64,000 bases of DNA, taken from NCBI GenBank assembly GCA_965243825.1, contig CBDEVT010000001.1, positions 2,418,001 to 2,482,000 on the forward strand, written 5' to 3'. Shown in pieces: positions 35,240-43,393 of this stretch (positions within the stretch are counted from its first letter, which is position 1; each line of letters starts with the position of its first letter). Position numbers and translations under genes: made by a program. The notes under the pieces were generated by a model, which was not told the origin of the DNA, ran no database searches, and was given only the letters and a program-made list of their open reading frames with translations. The stretch is from JAJCYX01 sp965243825 (GTDB lineage Bacteria; Chloroflexota; Dehalococcoidia; Lucifugimonadales; Lucifugimonadaceae).

Positions 35240-36217
35240 TTATCGGCGAACGCCGGTCCGGACCTTAGAGGTTTTCTGGGTCTCTTCGAGCTCTTTCGGC
35301 ATCCTGAAAGTGATGTTTTCATCACCCTGTCCGACGTGGATCACGTTCTTAGGGTCGATCGCCTTTATCACCGCAGCTACGCTCGATTCTGGAGTTGATG
35401 CACCAGAAGTAATTCCAACCCGGGTGATGCCTTCGAACCATGACATGTCCATCTCTTCAGGGCCGTTGATCAGGAATGACCTCACGCCATAGGACTCAGC
35501 AACCTCTTTCAGGCGGTTGCAGTTCGAACTGTTTTGAGCTCCAATCACCAGTACCAGTTCAGCGACCTCTGCGAGCTGGCTGGCAGCCTGCTGCCGGTTC
35601 GTAGTCGCGTAGCAGATGTCGTTGCGCACCATTGCATTCGGGTAACGATCGGTGATTTCGTCGATCGCTGCGGCGGTGTCTCGGACTGATAGGGTCGTCT
35701 GCGTTAGGACTGCAACTTCTGCATCTTCCTGATCAAACTCGGGTACATCGATCCCTTCTCGTTCATCTATGAGCGTCATGTCGGTCTGGCCTGTTGAGCC
35801 GATAACTTCCTGGTGCCCACGATGCCCTACGAGAATGATTTTCTTGCCTTCGCGTGCGTACTTTTTCGCCTCGTTGTGTACACGCTTAACTAACGGGCAC
35901 GTGGCGTCTATCACCGTCAGGTTGCGACGCTCCGCCTCCTCGTAGTCAGAAGGCGGGGATCCATGAGCAGAGAAGACGACTACGGACCCCTCAGGGATTT
36001 CGCTAACTTCCTCGACCGTGATTGCGCCTTTGCGTTCTGTCTCTGCAACGACTATGGGATTGTGGACAATTTGATGTTTTACATAGACTGGTGCGCCATA
36101 CTTTTTCAGCGCCAATTCCACTATGTCCACTGCGAGCACTACACCTGCGCAGAATCCACGCGGGCTGGCGAGATATACGTCCATTGAGCGTCCTGGAATC
36201 TTTTCGATGATTGTCAT
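35240..36217 (-). CDS. ispH: 4-hydroxy-3-methylbut-2-enyl diphosphate reductase
   Basis: About 325 aa. The three iron-sulfur cluster cysteines are visible in SPRGFCAGV, DATCPLVKRV and NDICYATTNRQQA, and the substrate-binding HGSPPSD and GHRGHQEV segments are intact. The enzyme makes IPP and DMAPP in the last step of the MEP isoprenoid pathway. Start may be ATG 36217 (GGAGAGG about 11 nt upstream) or ATG 36184 (AGGA 6 nt upstream); the latter gives the family's usual N-terminus. Confidence 0.95.
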   Translation of the reverse strand: MTIIEKIPGRSMDVYLASPRGFCAGVVLAVDIVELALKKYGAPVYVKHQIVHNPIVVAETERKGAITVEEVSEIPEGSVVVFSAHGSPPSDYEEAERRNLTVIDATCPLVKRVHNEAKKYAREGKKIILVGHRGHQEVIGSTGQTDMTLIDEREGIDVPEFDQEDAEVAVLTQTTLSVRDTAAAIDEITDRYPNAMVRNDICYATTNRQQAASQLAEVAELVLVIGAQNSSNCNRLKEVAESYGVRSFLINGPEEMDMSWFEGITRVGITSGASTPESSVAAVIKAIDPKNVIHVGQGDENITFRMPKELEETQKTSKVRTGVRR

Positions 36218-36355
36218 GGTCCGCGTCTACCTCTCCGATCATCATTCACAGAAGCATTTCGCGGCATCGAGCAGCGCGATTGCCGTTCATACGAACTCGA
36301 TTATATAGGCGGGGCTACAAGCAGCGATCGGTTATGCCGAGCGTCTCGGCGTTTC

Positions 36356-37840
36356 TCAACCAGCCGGATGTTCCTGGAAAGATTCGGCCTGCTCAGCACC
36401 TCGCCGTGAGTCGAGACGAGTCATTAGCGCAACGGCGATCAGGAAAGAGACCGCGACCGCACCCAGAACCACCTGGTAACCAAGCGCGTCCTGCACCTCA
36501 TTGAGCCTGTCAACGCCAAGACCGGAGATCCGTGAGATGGCTGACCCGATAAGTACGGCCACACTTGCGTATCCAAGATCGCGTGCCGCATTTCGCCGTG
36601 AAACGAGGTCGTTTGCGAGCGCCCAGCTGACAGTGAGGAACAGGCCGATCACAACTCCGATCAGAACCCCAACGACCACGACGATCACTATCGAGGTAGC
36701 GAAGATCAGTATCACCGTTGCTGCTATTCCGAGTAGTCCACCAGCGTAGATCATCGGATCACGTCCAACCCGGTCCGCTAACTTCCCAGCAGGCATCACC
36801 GTCAGGCCTGTTGCGACTGCAGTAGCAATAAGCACGGCGAGCGCTCCATCGGCCGGGTTTTCCAGGCCAATGACGTCTTCCAGGTAGAAGAAGGAGTAGA
36901 GCTGGAGGGCGGAAAATCCTCCGATTACGACGGTCAATGCGACAAGAAAACGGAGGTAGTTGTCGTGAGGTAGCAAAGCCTGGCGTTCAGCGTTGTCTTT
37001 GGGTTCAGCAACCTCGGGATACTGCTCAGGCTCAGACACAACCGCTTGTTGAACCGTTATCGAGTGATCAGATCCCTTTCGCACTCGCCACAACGACGTA
37101 ACAGTCCACAGCGATGTGAGAATGGCCACGCTCGCCATGAGGGCCAGGGCTGCGTTCATCCACCCGGGTGAGGTTTCAGCGTCGTACTGGGCCATCATCC
37201 AGAGAACGATTCCGGTTAACAACCCGGCCCCTATCACTCTCGACAGATTCAAAGCGCCGGCGGCTGTGCCTTTGCGATTGGTATCAACATGGTCTGATAT
37301 GAGACCGTTTGCGGCTCCCTGTGCGAAGTTACCCATCCCTTGAATCATCAGATTCAGGAATATGAGAGCGGCGAGGGTTCCTACCACTCCGAGGAACAGC
37401 ACCGAAGTCGCCATGCCAATAGCACCGATCATCAAAAACGGAAGTCGCCTGCGAGGACCAATCCTGCGATCACTCAGTACACCGGCAATTGGCTGAGTTA
37501 GTGCGGCAATGGCCAGCCCGATCAGCGAAACGATGCCTAAAGCACCGTTTTTATTGTCTTCATCGAAATCCATCCACAGGATCGAAGACCCTCCGTCTGC
37601 GAGGATCTCTTCTACTTTGATCGGCAGCAGGGGTGTTCCAAGTGCGGTCCACAACCCCGAAAGGCCGGCTGCGTAGATGCTCAGGTTGGCTAGGCTTCCT
37701 GCACCTCTGCGATGAACAGCGAGGGCATTCCGGAAGGCTGTGAAGGGGGGCCAGGTAGAAGAATCGGACAAAGTGTGGTCAGCCGTGGTCGCTCCGGTGT
37801 CTGCACCGGAACTTGAACTTTCGTGTTCGCTGGTTGCCAA
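36356..37840 (-). CDS. MFS transporter
   Basis: This 494-aa protein has a long polar N-terminus (to about residue 55) and twelve hydrophobic segments. GVLSDRRIGPRRRLPFLMIG is a clear motif A between TM2 and TM3, and AGKLADRVGRDPMIYAGGLLG is the second-half copy. A charged central loop lies around 255-295. The motif and length recall sugar/cation symporter-like members. Substrate unknown. Confidence 0.88.
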   Translation of the reverse strand: MATSEHESSSSGADTGATTADHTLSDSSTWPPFTAFRNALAVHRRGAGSLANLSIYAAGLSGLWTALGTPLLPIKVEEILADGGSSILWMDFDEDNKNGALGIVSLIGLAIAALTQPIAGVLSDRRIGPRRRLPFLMIGAIGMATSVLFLGVVGTLAALIFLNLMIQGMGNFAQGAANGLISDHVDTNRKGTAAGALNLSRVIGAGLLTGIVLWMMAQYDAETSPGWMNAALALMASVAILTSLWTVTSLWRVRKGSDHSITVQQAVVSEPEQYPEVAEPKDNAERQALLPHDNYLRFLVALTVVIGGFSALQLYSFFYLEDVIGLENPADGALAVLIATAVATGLTVMPAGKLADRVGRDPMIYAGGLLGIAATVILIFATSIVIVVVVGVLIGVVIGLFLTVSWALANDLVSRRNAARDLGYASVAVLIGSAISRISGLGVDRLNEVQDALGYQVVLGAVAVSFLIAVALMTRLDSRRGAEQAESFQEHPAG

Positions 37841-37942
37841 TTCGACCTTCCGGTCCGCCCGGCAATCTCCGTGGATTCGCCGATTGGGCTGGACTACACT
37901 CGCTTGCTAGCGTACATGACGACAATTACGAAGGGCTGACCA

Positions 37943-38302
37943 TTGGCATCGCAACCCGAGTTTTACCACTACACCAGTTGAGACACCTGCCGCAAAGCGA
38001 AAGGTGTCCTTTTGCAAGTTACGGACCAGGCACGGGAACGAGATTTTTTCAAAGAACGATTTACCCGTGATGAGCTCATGCGAATCGCCGGCATGGCCTC
38101 GCTCGACGAGATGTTCTCCTGGCGCAGCCCCAGTGCTAAACCATATCGAGACCGCCGTGGGCAGATTCCAGACGATGAGTTGATCGATCTGATGCTCGAA
38201 GAGCCAAGACTGATCCGAAGGCCGATCTTGATCACCGGTAAGACCGTGTTGTTCGGGTTCGATGCAGCAGAATATGGAAAACGCCTTGAACGCCTTGAAT
38301 AG
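37943..38302 (+). CDS. Candidate selenoprotein: ArsC/Spx-like with UxxC in place of CxxC
   Basis: TTG at 37943 (AAGGG 8 nt upstream, in-frame stop just before) opens a 119-residue frame with one internal TGA at 37979-37981, codon 13. Reading it as selenocysteine gives EFYHYTS-U-DTCRKAKGV, matching the N-terminal redox site of Spx/ArsC proteins (typically YTSxxCxxCRKAK). The downstream half is continuous and typical: FFKERFTRDELMRIAG and LIRRPILITGKTVLFGFDAA, the latter being the RRP loop and final strand. A hairpin at 37997-38015 is placed like a bacterial SECIS. Expected role is thiol/selenol redox chemistry or arsenate reduction. Alternatives are a nonsense mutation, a sequencing error, or an N-truncated protein from TTG 38012 lacking its active site. 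No sel genes are in the window. Confidence 0.65.
37997..38015 (+). promoter_or_regulatory. Candidate bacterial SECIS hairpin
   Basis: GCGAAAGG (37997-38004) pairs with CCUUUUGC (38008-38015) over 8 bp including one G-U, with a UGU triloop at 38005-38007. The loop begins 24 nt after the UGA, and G is the second loop base. As I recall the rules used for bacterial SECIS searches, this fits the 16-37 nt distance and the G in the first two loop positions. A competing stem, GACACCT (37982-37988) with AGGTGTC (38002-38008), starts directly after the UGA. Confidence 0.5.
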
Positions 38303-38439
38303 CTTTCCCTTTCGCTCAGTCTGCGTGCTAGCACCCACGCGCTAGTGGTGAAATCCACGCATACCGCCCTCAAACCGCCACATAGGCTCTCCCCGTTTTC
38401 GGCGAAAGTGTCGTCGGGATTAGTCGATAAGGCGTTAAA

Positions 38440-38661
38440 ATGCTCTACACAAAAGCCTGCCCGCGTTGCACAGGTGACATCAAACTCGACCGCGACAACT
38501 ACGGCGTATATGCGAAGTGCCTGCAATGCGGTTTTAATCGGGATTTCTTGACCAGGCGCGATACCACTCCATCCGTTGGTGGCACTGGCTCGATGTTTGG
38601 CCCGGAGACCGTGCCGGCTGAGACGATGTTCGCTGATGAGCAGGATGAAGAAGCCGCGTAA
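38440..38661 (+). CDS. Small zinc-ribbon protein
   Basis: 73 aa with CPRC near residue 8 and CLQC near residue 28, a single zinc ribbon, followed by an acidic disordered tail. The CTGDIKLDRDNYGVYAKCLQCG stretch resembles small bacterial zinc ribbons related to the archaeal TFIIS-like fold. Function unknown. It opens the plus-strand run leading to enoyl-CoA hydratase and Prs. Confidence 0.7.
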   Translation: MLYTKACPRCTGDIKLDRDNYGVYAKCLQCGFNRDFLTRRDTTPSVGGTGSMFGPETVPAETMFADEQDEEAA

Positions 38662-38717
38662 GAGCTGAGGACGGTTTCTGATCGGTTAACAGCCCTTCTC
38701 ACTGTTAACATTTCCGC

Positions 38718-39557
38718 ATGGCAGAAACCTCATCCGAGCCGGAGAGAATTCCGGTTCTGACTACCACCGAGCCTGACCTGGGTGTCGGGACAATCACGCT
38801 CAACCGGCCATCACGTCGCAACGCTCTGAACGCAGAGTCCTTAGCTTCGCTAGACCAGGCGGTCTCTCAACTTGCTCGTGACGAATCTGTTCACGTCATC
38901 ATCCTTACCGGTGCCGGCGGCTCGTTCTGCTCCGGTGTCGACACCAACGAGCTTTCTGGTGGCTCCAGCATCGGACCGCATTCGCCAGGGCCCGGCGGAC
39001 CAGAGGCACTCCGTCAGGGCTTCAAGCTCTCTCACCGCGTAATCCTGAGTCTGTTCAATATCGAGAAGCCGGTTATCGCTGCGATAGACGGACCTGCAGT
39101 TGGTGCTGGACTTGACCTTGCGTGCGCGTGTGACCTGCGCATAGCAACCCCCGAAGCCCGATTTTCCGCGGCTTACATTAAAGTCGGATTATTCCCGGGC
39201 TATGGTGGCGTCTGGTTCTATCCCCGGCTTCTTGGAATGGCTAAAGCTGCCGAGTTAATGTTGACCGGTGATTTCCTTGATGCAGAACAAGCACTTGCAG
39301 CGGGGTTTCTTAATAAAGTCGTGCCAAAGGAAAATCTCGTTGAAGAGTCTGGCAAGCTGGCTAATCGAATTGCCGCTGGCCCGCCTATCGCTACCCGGCT
39401 TGCTAAGACGATGACGCACGCGAGTCTTGGTGTAGACCTCGCAACAGCCCTCGATATGTCCGCCGCGGCCGAGTCAATCACGCTATCATCGGCAGACCAC
39501 GCTGAAGGCATGGCGGCGGCACGTGAAGGACGGTCGCCACACTATCGAGGAGTCTGA
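38718..39557 (+). CDS. Enoyl-CoA hydratase/isomerase family protein
   Basis: This 279-aa crotonase-fold protein has NRPSRRNALNAES near residue 30, the oxyanion-hole segments GAGGSFCSGVDTNEL near 72 and AIDGPAVGAGLDLACACDLRIA near 118, and GLFPGYGGVWFYPRLLG. The Glu usually found before the PGxGG stretch (PEI motif) is not seen, while the Glu in the AAELMLTGD helix is kept, so the reaction may not be simple hydration. The C-terminal end is overlapped only by an alternative GTG start of prs, which is not preferred. Confidence 0.9.
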   Translation: MAETSSEPERIPVLTTTEPDLGVGTITLNRPSRRNALNAESLASLDQAVSQLARDESVHVIILTGAGGSFCSGVDTNELSGGSSIGPHSPGPGGPEALRQGFKLSHRVILSLFNIEKPVIAAIDGPAVGAGLDLACACDLRIATPEARFSAAYIKVGLFPGYGGVWFYPRLLGMAKAAELMLTGDFLDAEQALAAGFLNKVVPKENLVEESGKLANRIAAGPPIATRLAKTMTHASLGVDLATALDMSAAAESITLSSADHAEGMAAAREGRSPHYRGV

Positions 39558-39558
39558 T

Positions 39559-40512
39559 TTGTTCCTAAATGGCGGGCCGATGATCTTCAGCGGACGTGCG
39601 CATCCAGTACTTGCAGAGCGGATCTGCGAGTATCTTGAATGCGATCAGGGAAATGCCGAATTTTCCAAATTCAACAACGACAACACGTTCGTCCGCATCA
39701 TGGACAACGTTCGTCATCGCGACGTGTTCATCGTCCAGCCCACGGCCTATCCGGTGAACGACAACATCATGGAGATGCTGATCTTCATTGACGCTGCTCG
39801 AAGGGCGTCTGCGGGGAGAATCACGGCTGTAATGCCGTACTTCTCTTATGCGCGTACCGACAAGAAAGACCAGCCGAGAGTTCCGATCACAGCACGCCTG
39901 ATCGCTGATCTTATTCACACTGCCGGTGCTGACCGTGTCGTTCTTGTGGACTTACATGCCGCTCAGGTGCAGGGATTCTTCTCGACAGTTGTTGATGAAC
40001 TGACGGCGCTTCCGATGCTCGCCGACTATTTCATCAACAAGAAATTGGGTGATGACCTCGTGGTAGTCGCGCCGGATATCGGCTCATCTCGCCGTTCTCG
40101 TGTGTTTGCCTCACGTCTCAACGTACCCCTGGCGATTATTGAGAAAAGGCGGCTCGGTAACAACGACCGGGTTGAGACTCTGAACGTAATCGGTAATGTA
40201 GAAGGTAAGCACGCGCTGCTGTTCGATGATGAAATTAATACCGGCAGCACGATGATCTCGGCGGCAAACATACTTGCCGAGCACGGTAGCAAGGGTGTGT
40301 ATGCGTGTGCCACACATGCTGTTCTGCCGGGTGACGCCGCACAGAAACTTGCGGCAGTGCCTAACCTTAATGAGTTAGTAATCACCGATACGGTTCCTCT
40401 GGAAGAGCGAAAGAGGCACCCAAAAATTAACGTAGTGCCGATAGCGCCTCTGGTTGGTGAGGCTATTCGGCGCATACACGAAGGCCGGTCCGTCGGCGCA
40501 CTGTTCAGATAG
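39559..40512 (+). CDS. prs: Ribose-phosphate pyrophosphokinase (PRPP synthetase)
   Basis: About 317 aa from TTG 39559, with GAGGAG about 7 nt upstream; a GTG at 39523 would add 12 residues and overlap the preceding gene. It has the flexible-loop YARTDKKDQPRVPITARL, VVLVDLHAAQVQGFF, and the PRPP-binding LLFDDEINTGSTM. The enzyme makes PRPP for nucleotide, His and Trp synthesis. Length is normal for class I enzymes. Confidence 0.95.
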   Translation: MFLNGGPMIFSGRAHPVLAERICEYLECDQGNAEFSKFNNDNTFVRIMDNVRHRDVFIVQPTAYPVNDNIMEMLIFIDAARRASAGRITAVMPYFSYARTDKKDQPRVPITARLIADLIHTAGADRVVLVDLHAAQVQGFFSTVVDELTALPMLADYFINKKLGDDLVVVAPDIGSSRRSRVFASRLNVPLAIIEKRRLGNNDRVETLNVIGNVEGKHALLFDDEINTGSTMISAANILAEHGSKGVYACATHAVLPGDAAQKLAAVPNLNELVITDTVPLEERKRHPKINVVPIAPLVGEAIRRIHEGRSVGALFR

Positions 40513-40581
40513 GCCTCAGCCCTGGCTGAAAATTCTGAACAAGCGACGAAATGACAGGCCATATCAAAGGCTTTCCTGCGT

Positions 40582-43383
40582 ATGTTTGGCCTGCTTAACA
40601 AGCTAGTTGGTGACTCCAACGAGAAGGCGGTAAAGGCTCTACAGCCTATCGTCGATGAGATCAATTCACTCGAAGAAGAGATGAAGAGTCTCTCTGACGA
40701 GGAGTTGAAAGCACTCACACCAGAGTTCAAGTCCCGCTTTGATACCGGTGAGAGTCTTGACGACCTGCTTCCTGAGGCCTTCGCTGCCGTACGTGAGGCC
40801 TCTAGGCGTTCGCTGGGCATGCGCCATTTTGACGTGCAGTTGATCGGTGGCATGGTTCTTCACCAGGGGAAAATCGCAGAAATGCGGACCGGTGAAGGAA
40901 AAACTCTAGTCGCAACGCTGCCCGCGTATCTGAACGCACTGACGGGCGAAGGAGTTCATGTAGTCACAGTCAACGACTACCTTGCCAAACGAGATGCATC
41001 CTGGATGGGTGCAATCTACTTCGCGCTCGGTCTAAGGGTTGGATGCCTCGAGACCGGTACCTCTTATGTCTACGATCCCGATAGGGCGGAGGAGCAGAGG
41101 CAGGCCCGGGCTGAAGCCGATCCGCAAGCAGAGGACGGAGAGCACGAAGACGGATCGATGGCGTTTGCCGATGTTGCCGGTGAACACATGTATGAGACAT
41201 CGAAACGAGAGGCGTACGAGGCAGACATTCTCTACGGCACGAACAACGAGCTGGGTTTCGACTATCTGCGCGACAACATGGTCGACTCAAAAGAGCGCAT
41301 GGTCCAGAGCAAGCTAGCGTACGCAATCGTTGACGAAGTAGACAACATTCTCATTGACGAAGCGCGAACACCTCTGATCATTTCTGGGCCTGCTCGGGAG
41401 TCTGGTCAGGAATATCGACGGTTTTCTCAGGTTGCGCGTCAATTGCGACGCGATCGTGACTTCGAGATTGATGACGCTAAAAAGACCATCGCGATGACAG
41501 AGGATGGCATCGAGCGCGTTGAACGGGCACTGAAAGTCGACAACCTGTACTCACCTGAAAATCAGGCGCTGTCTCACTTTGTCGAGAATGCGATCCGCGC
41601 CGAATCGATGTATCAGCGTGACGTGCAGTACGTGGTTCGCGGCAACGAGATCGTCATCGTTGACGAATTCACCGGCCGCCTAATGGAAGGTCGACGCTAT
41701 TCAGATGGTCTTCATCAAGCGATTGAGGCTAAAGAAGGCGTCGAGATCCAGCGGGAGTCGATCACCTACGCCACTATCACGTTGCAGAACTATTTCCGCA
41801 TGTACGAGAAGCTCGCGGGCATGACTGGTACCGCAGTCACCGAGGCCGAAGAGTTCTTCAAGATCTACAAACTCGAGGTCGTAACGGTTCCGACGAACAA
41901 AGAGATCCAGCGCGACGACAAACGTGACCAGATCTACATGAATGAAGACGCCAAGTGGCGTTCAGTTGCGAACAAGATCGAAGAGCTCTCACATGACGGT
42001 CGTCCGGTTCTGGTTGGAACCACCTCGATTGAGAAGTCCGAGCACCTGGCAACGCTTCTACGGGAACGTAACCTGCGCTTCAATGTGCTGAATGCCAAGC
42101 AGCACGAACGTGAAGCTGAGGTGATTGCTCAGGCGGGAAGACCTGGCTCGGTGACTGTCTCGACCAATATGGCAGGTCGAGGTACAGACATAATCCTTGG
42201 GGGCAACCGCGATGCGCTCGATATGTCCGAAGAGGAGTGGGAGGAAGACCACAAAAAGGTGATTGATGCCGGAGGTCTTTTCGTTCTTGGGACAGAGCGG
42301 CACGAGTCCCGAAGGATAGACAACCAGCTTCGCGGTCGCGCAGGTCGCCAGGGTGACCCGGGTACAACTCAGTTCTTCCTGTCGACCGAGGACGACATCA
42401 TCAAGTGGTTCGGCGGCGACCGCATTCGCGGCATTATGGGTGCCTTCAAGTGGGATGAGGACGAACCCATCGAGAACCGAGTGATTTCAAGAACCGTCGA
42501 GAGTGCTCAGAGTAAGGTTGAAGGCCAGCACTTTGAGATTCGGAAGACACTCGTCGATTACGACGATGTGGTCAACACACAACGAGGGGTCATCTACAAA
42601 CTGCGTAAGCAGATCCTCGAAGGTGAGGGCTTGCGAGAGACCATCTCTGGATATGTCGAACGCGAACTATCAGCGATAGTTCAGCAGTATCTCTCCGGTG
42701 ACCCTGAAAACTGGGATGTGGAAGGGTTCCAGCGCGAGCTGAACAACGTCTTCCCGATCCCTGAGATATTTACCGATGAAGATGAAGTTTATGACCTTGA
42801 ACCTGATGAGGTCGTAGACAAACTGGTGGAGTACGCGGAAAAGCTGTACGACCGCCGTGAGGAGGAGTTTGGGGAAGACATGATGCGCAAGCTTGAACGT
42901 GCCATCATGTTGAGGGCGGTAGATGGGTTGTGGGTAGAACACCTGACGACGATGGACGGCATGCGACAGGGCATCGGCCTGCAGGCCGCCGGTCAACGCG
43001 ACCCGCTGGTTCAGTACAAGCGACAGGGTTTTGAGATGTTCCAGGATCTCGTCACACAGATCGAATCGAACATTGCCCGGCAGGTGTACCGAGTTGCCCT
43101 TTCGCAGCAGCCTCCACCTCAGCAGACTCCCAAAAACATCACCGCGGCGAAACCACAGGCCGCCGGGGTTGCCGCCAGCGCAAACGGCGCTGACGGAGAT
43201 GGTGCTCGCCGCCGTGCGGCTGCAGTCGCCGGTCAGAAGTCAGTTATGGCCGGAGTTGAACGAGGTCACGGAGCTGAGAAGCTGAACGTGCCAACCCATA
43301 CGTCGGATGGCCGTAAATTGACTCGACAGGAACGTCGAAAGCTCGAACGAGCAGCGCAAAAACAGGCGAAGAGCCAGAGGTAG
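40582..43383 (+). CDS. secA: Preprotein translocase ATPase SecA
   Basis: This 933-aa protein is the motor of the general secretion pathway. Walker A is in MRTGEGKTLVATLPAYL, Walker B in YAIVDEVDNILIDEARTPL, the preprotein crosslinking domain follows, and motif VI region QLRGRAGRQGDPG is clear. Between GLRVGCLE and DILYGTNNELGFDYLRD there is an insert of about 50 residues rich in acidic residues and Gln/Arg. The C-terminus is Arg/Lys-rich and lacks the zinc-binding CxCx8CH motif seen in many SecA proteins, so SecB-type interactions are not expected. Confidence 0.97.
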   Translation: MFGLLNKLVGDSNEKAVKALQPIVDEINSLEEEMKSLSDEELKALTPEFKSRFDTGESLDDLLPEAFAAVREASRRSLGMRHFDVQLIGGMVLHQGKIAEMRTGEGKTLVATLPAYLNALTGEGVHVVTVNDYLAKRDASWMGAIYFALGLRVGCLETGTSYVYDPDRAEEQRQARAEADPQAEDGEHEDGSMAFADVAGEHMYETSKREAYEADILYGTNNELGFDYLRDNMVDSKERMVQSKLAYAIVDEVDNILIDEARTPLIISGPARESGQEYRRFSQVARQLRRDRDFEIDDAKKTIAMTEDGIERVERALKVDNLYSPENQALSHFVENAIRAESMYQRDVQYVVRGNEIVIVDEFTGRLMEGRRYSDGLHQAIEAKEGVEIQRESITYATITLQNYFRMYEKLAGMTGTAVTEAEEFFKIYKLEVVTVPTNKEIQRDDKRDQIYMNEDAKWRSVANKIEELSHDGRPVLVGTTSIEKSEHLATLLRERNLRFNVLNAKQHEREAEVIAQAGRPGSVTVSTNMAGRGTDIILGGNRDALDMSEEEWEEDHKKVIDAGGLFVLGTERHESRRIDNQLRGRAGRQGDPGTTQFFLSTEDDIIKWFGGDRIRGIMGAFKWDEDEPIENRVISRTVESAQSKVEGQHFEIRKTLVDYDDVVNTQRGVIYKLRKQILEGEGLRETISGYVERELSAIVQQYLSGDPENWDVEGFQRELNNVFPIPEIFTDEDEVYDLEPDEVVDKLVEYAEKLYDRREEEFGEDMMRKLERAIMLRAVDGLWVEHLTTMDGMRQGIGLQAAGQRDPLVQYKRQGFEMFQDLVTQIESNIARQVYRVALSQQPPPQQTPKNITAAKPQAAGVAASANGADGDGARRRAAAVAGQKSVMAGVERGHGAEKLNVPTHTSDGRKLTRQERRKLERAAQKQAKSQR

Positions 43384-43393
43384 TCCCGTCAAG

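Noticed and set aside
38012..38302. A 96-codon ORF starting at TTG 38012 as a complete gene
   Set aside because: It begins in the middle of the first helix of an ArsC/Spx fold and lacks the active site. The upstream in-frame sequence continues the family through the TGA and has a better ribosome binding site.
39523..39558. GTG 39523 as prs start
   Set aside because: It would overlap the enoyl-CoA hydratase gene by 35 bp and lacks a ribosome binding site; TTG 39559 has GAGGAG at proper distance.
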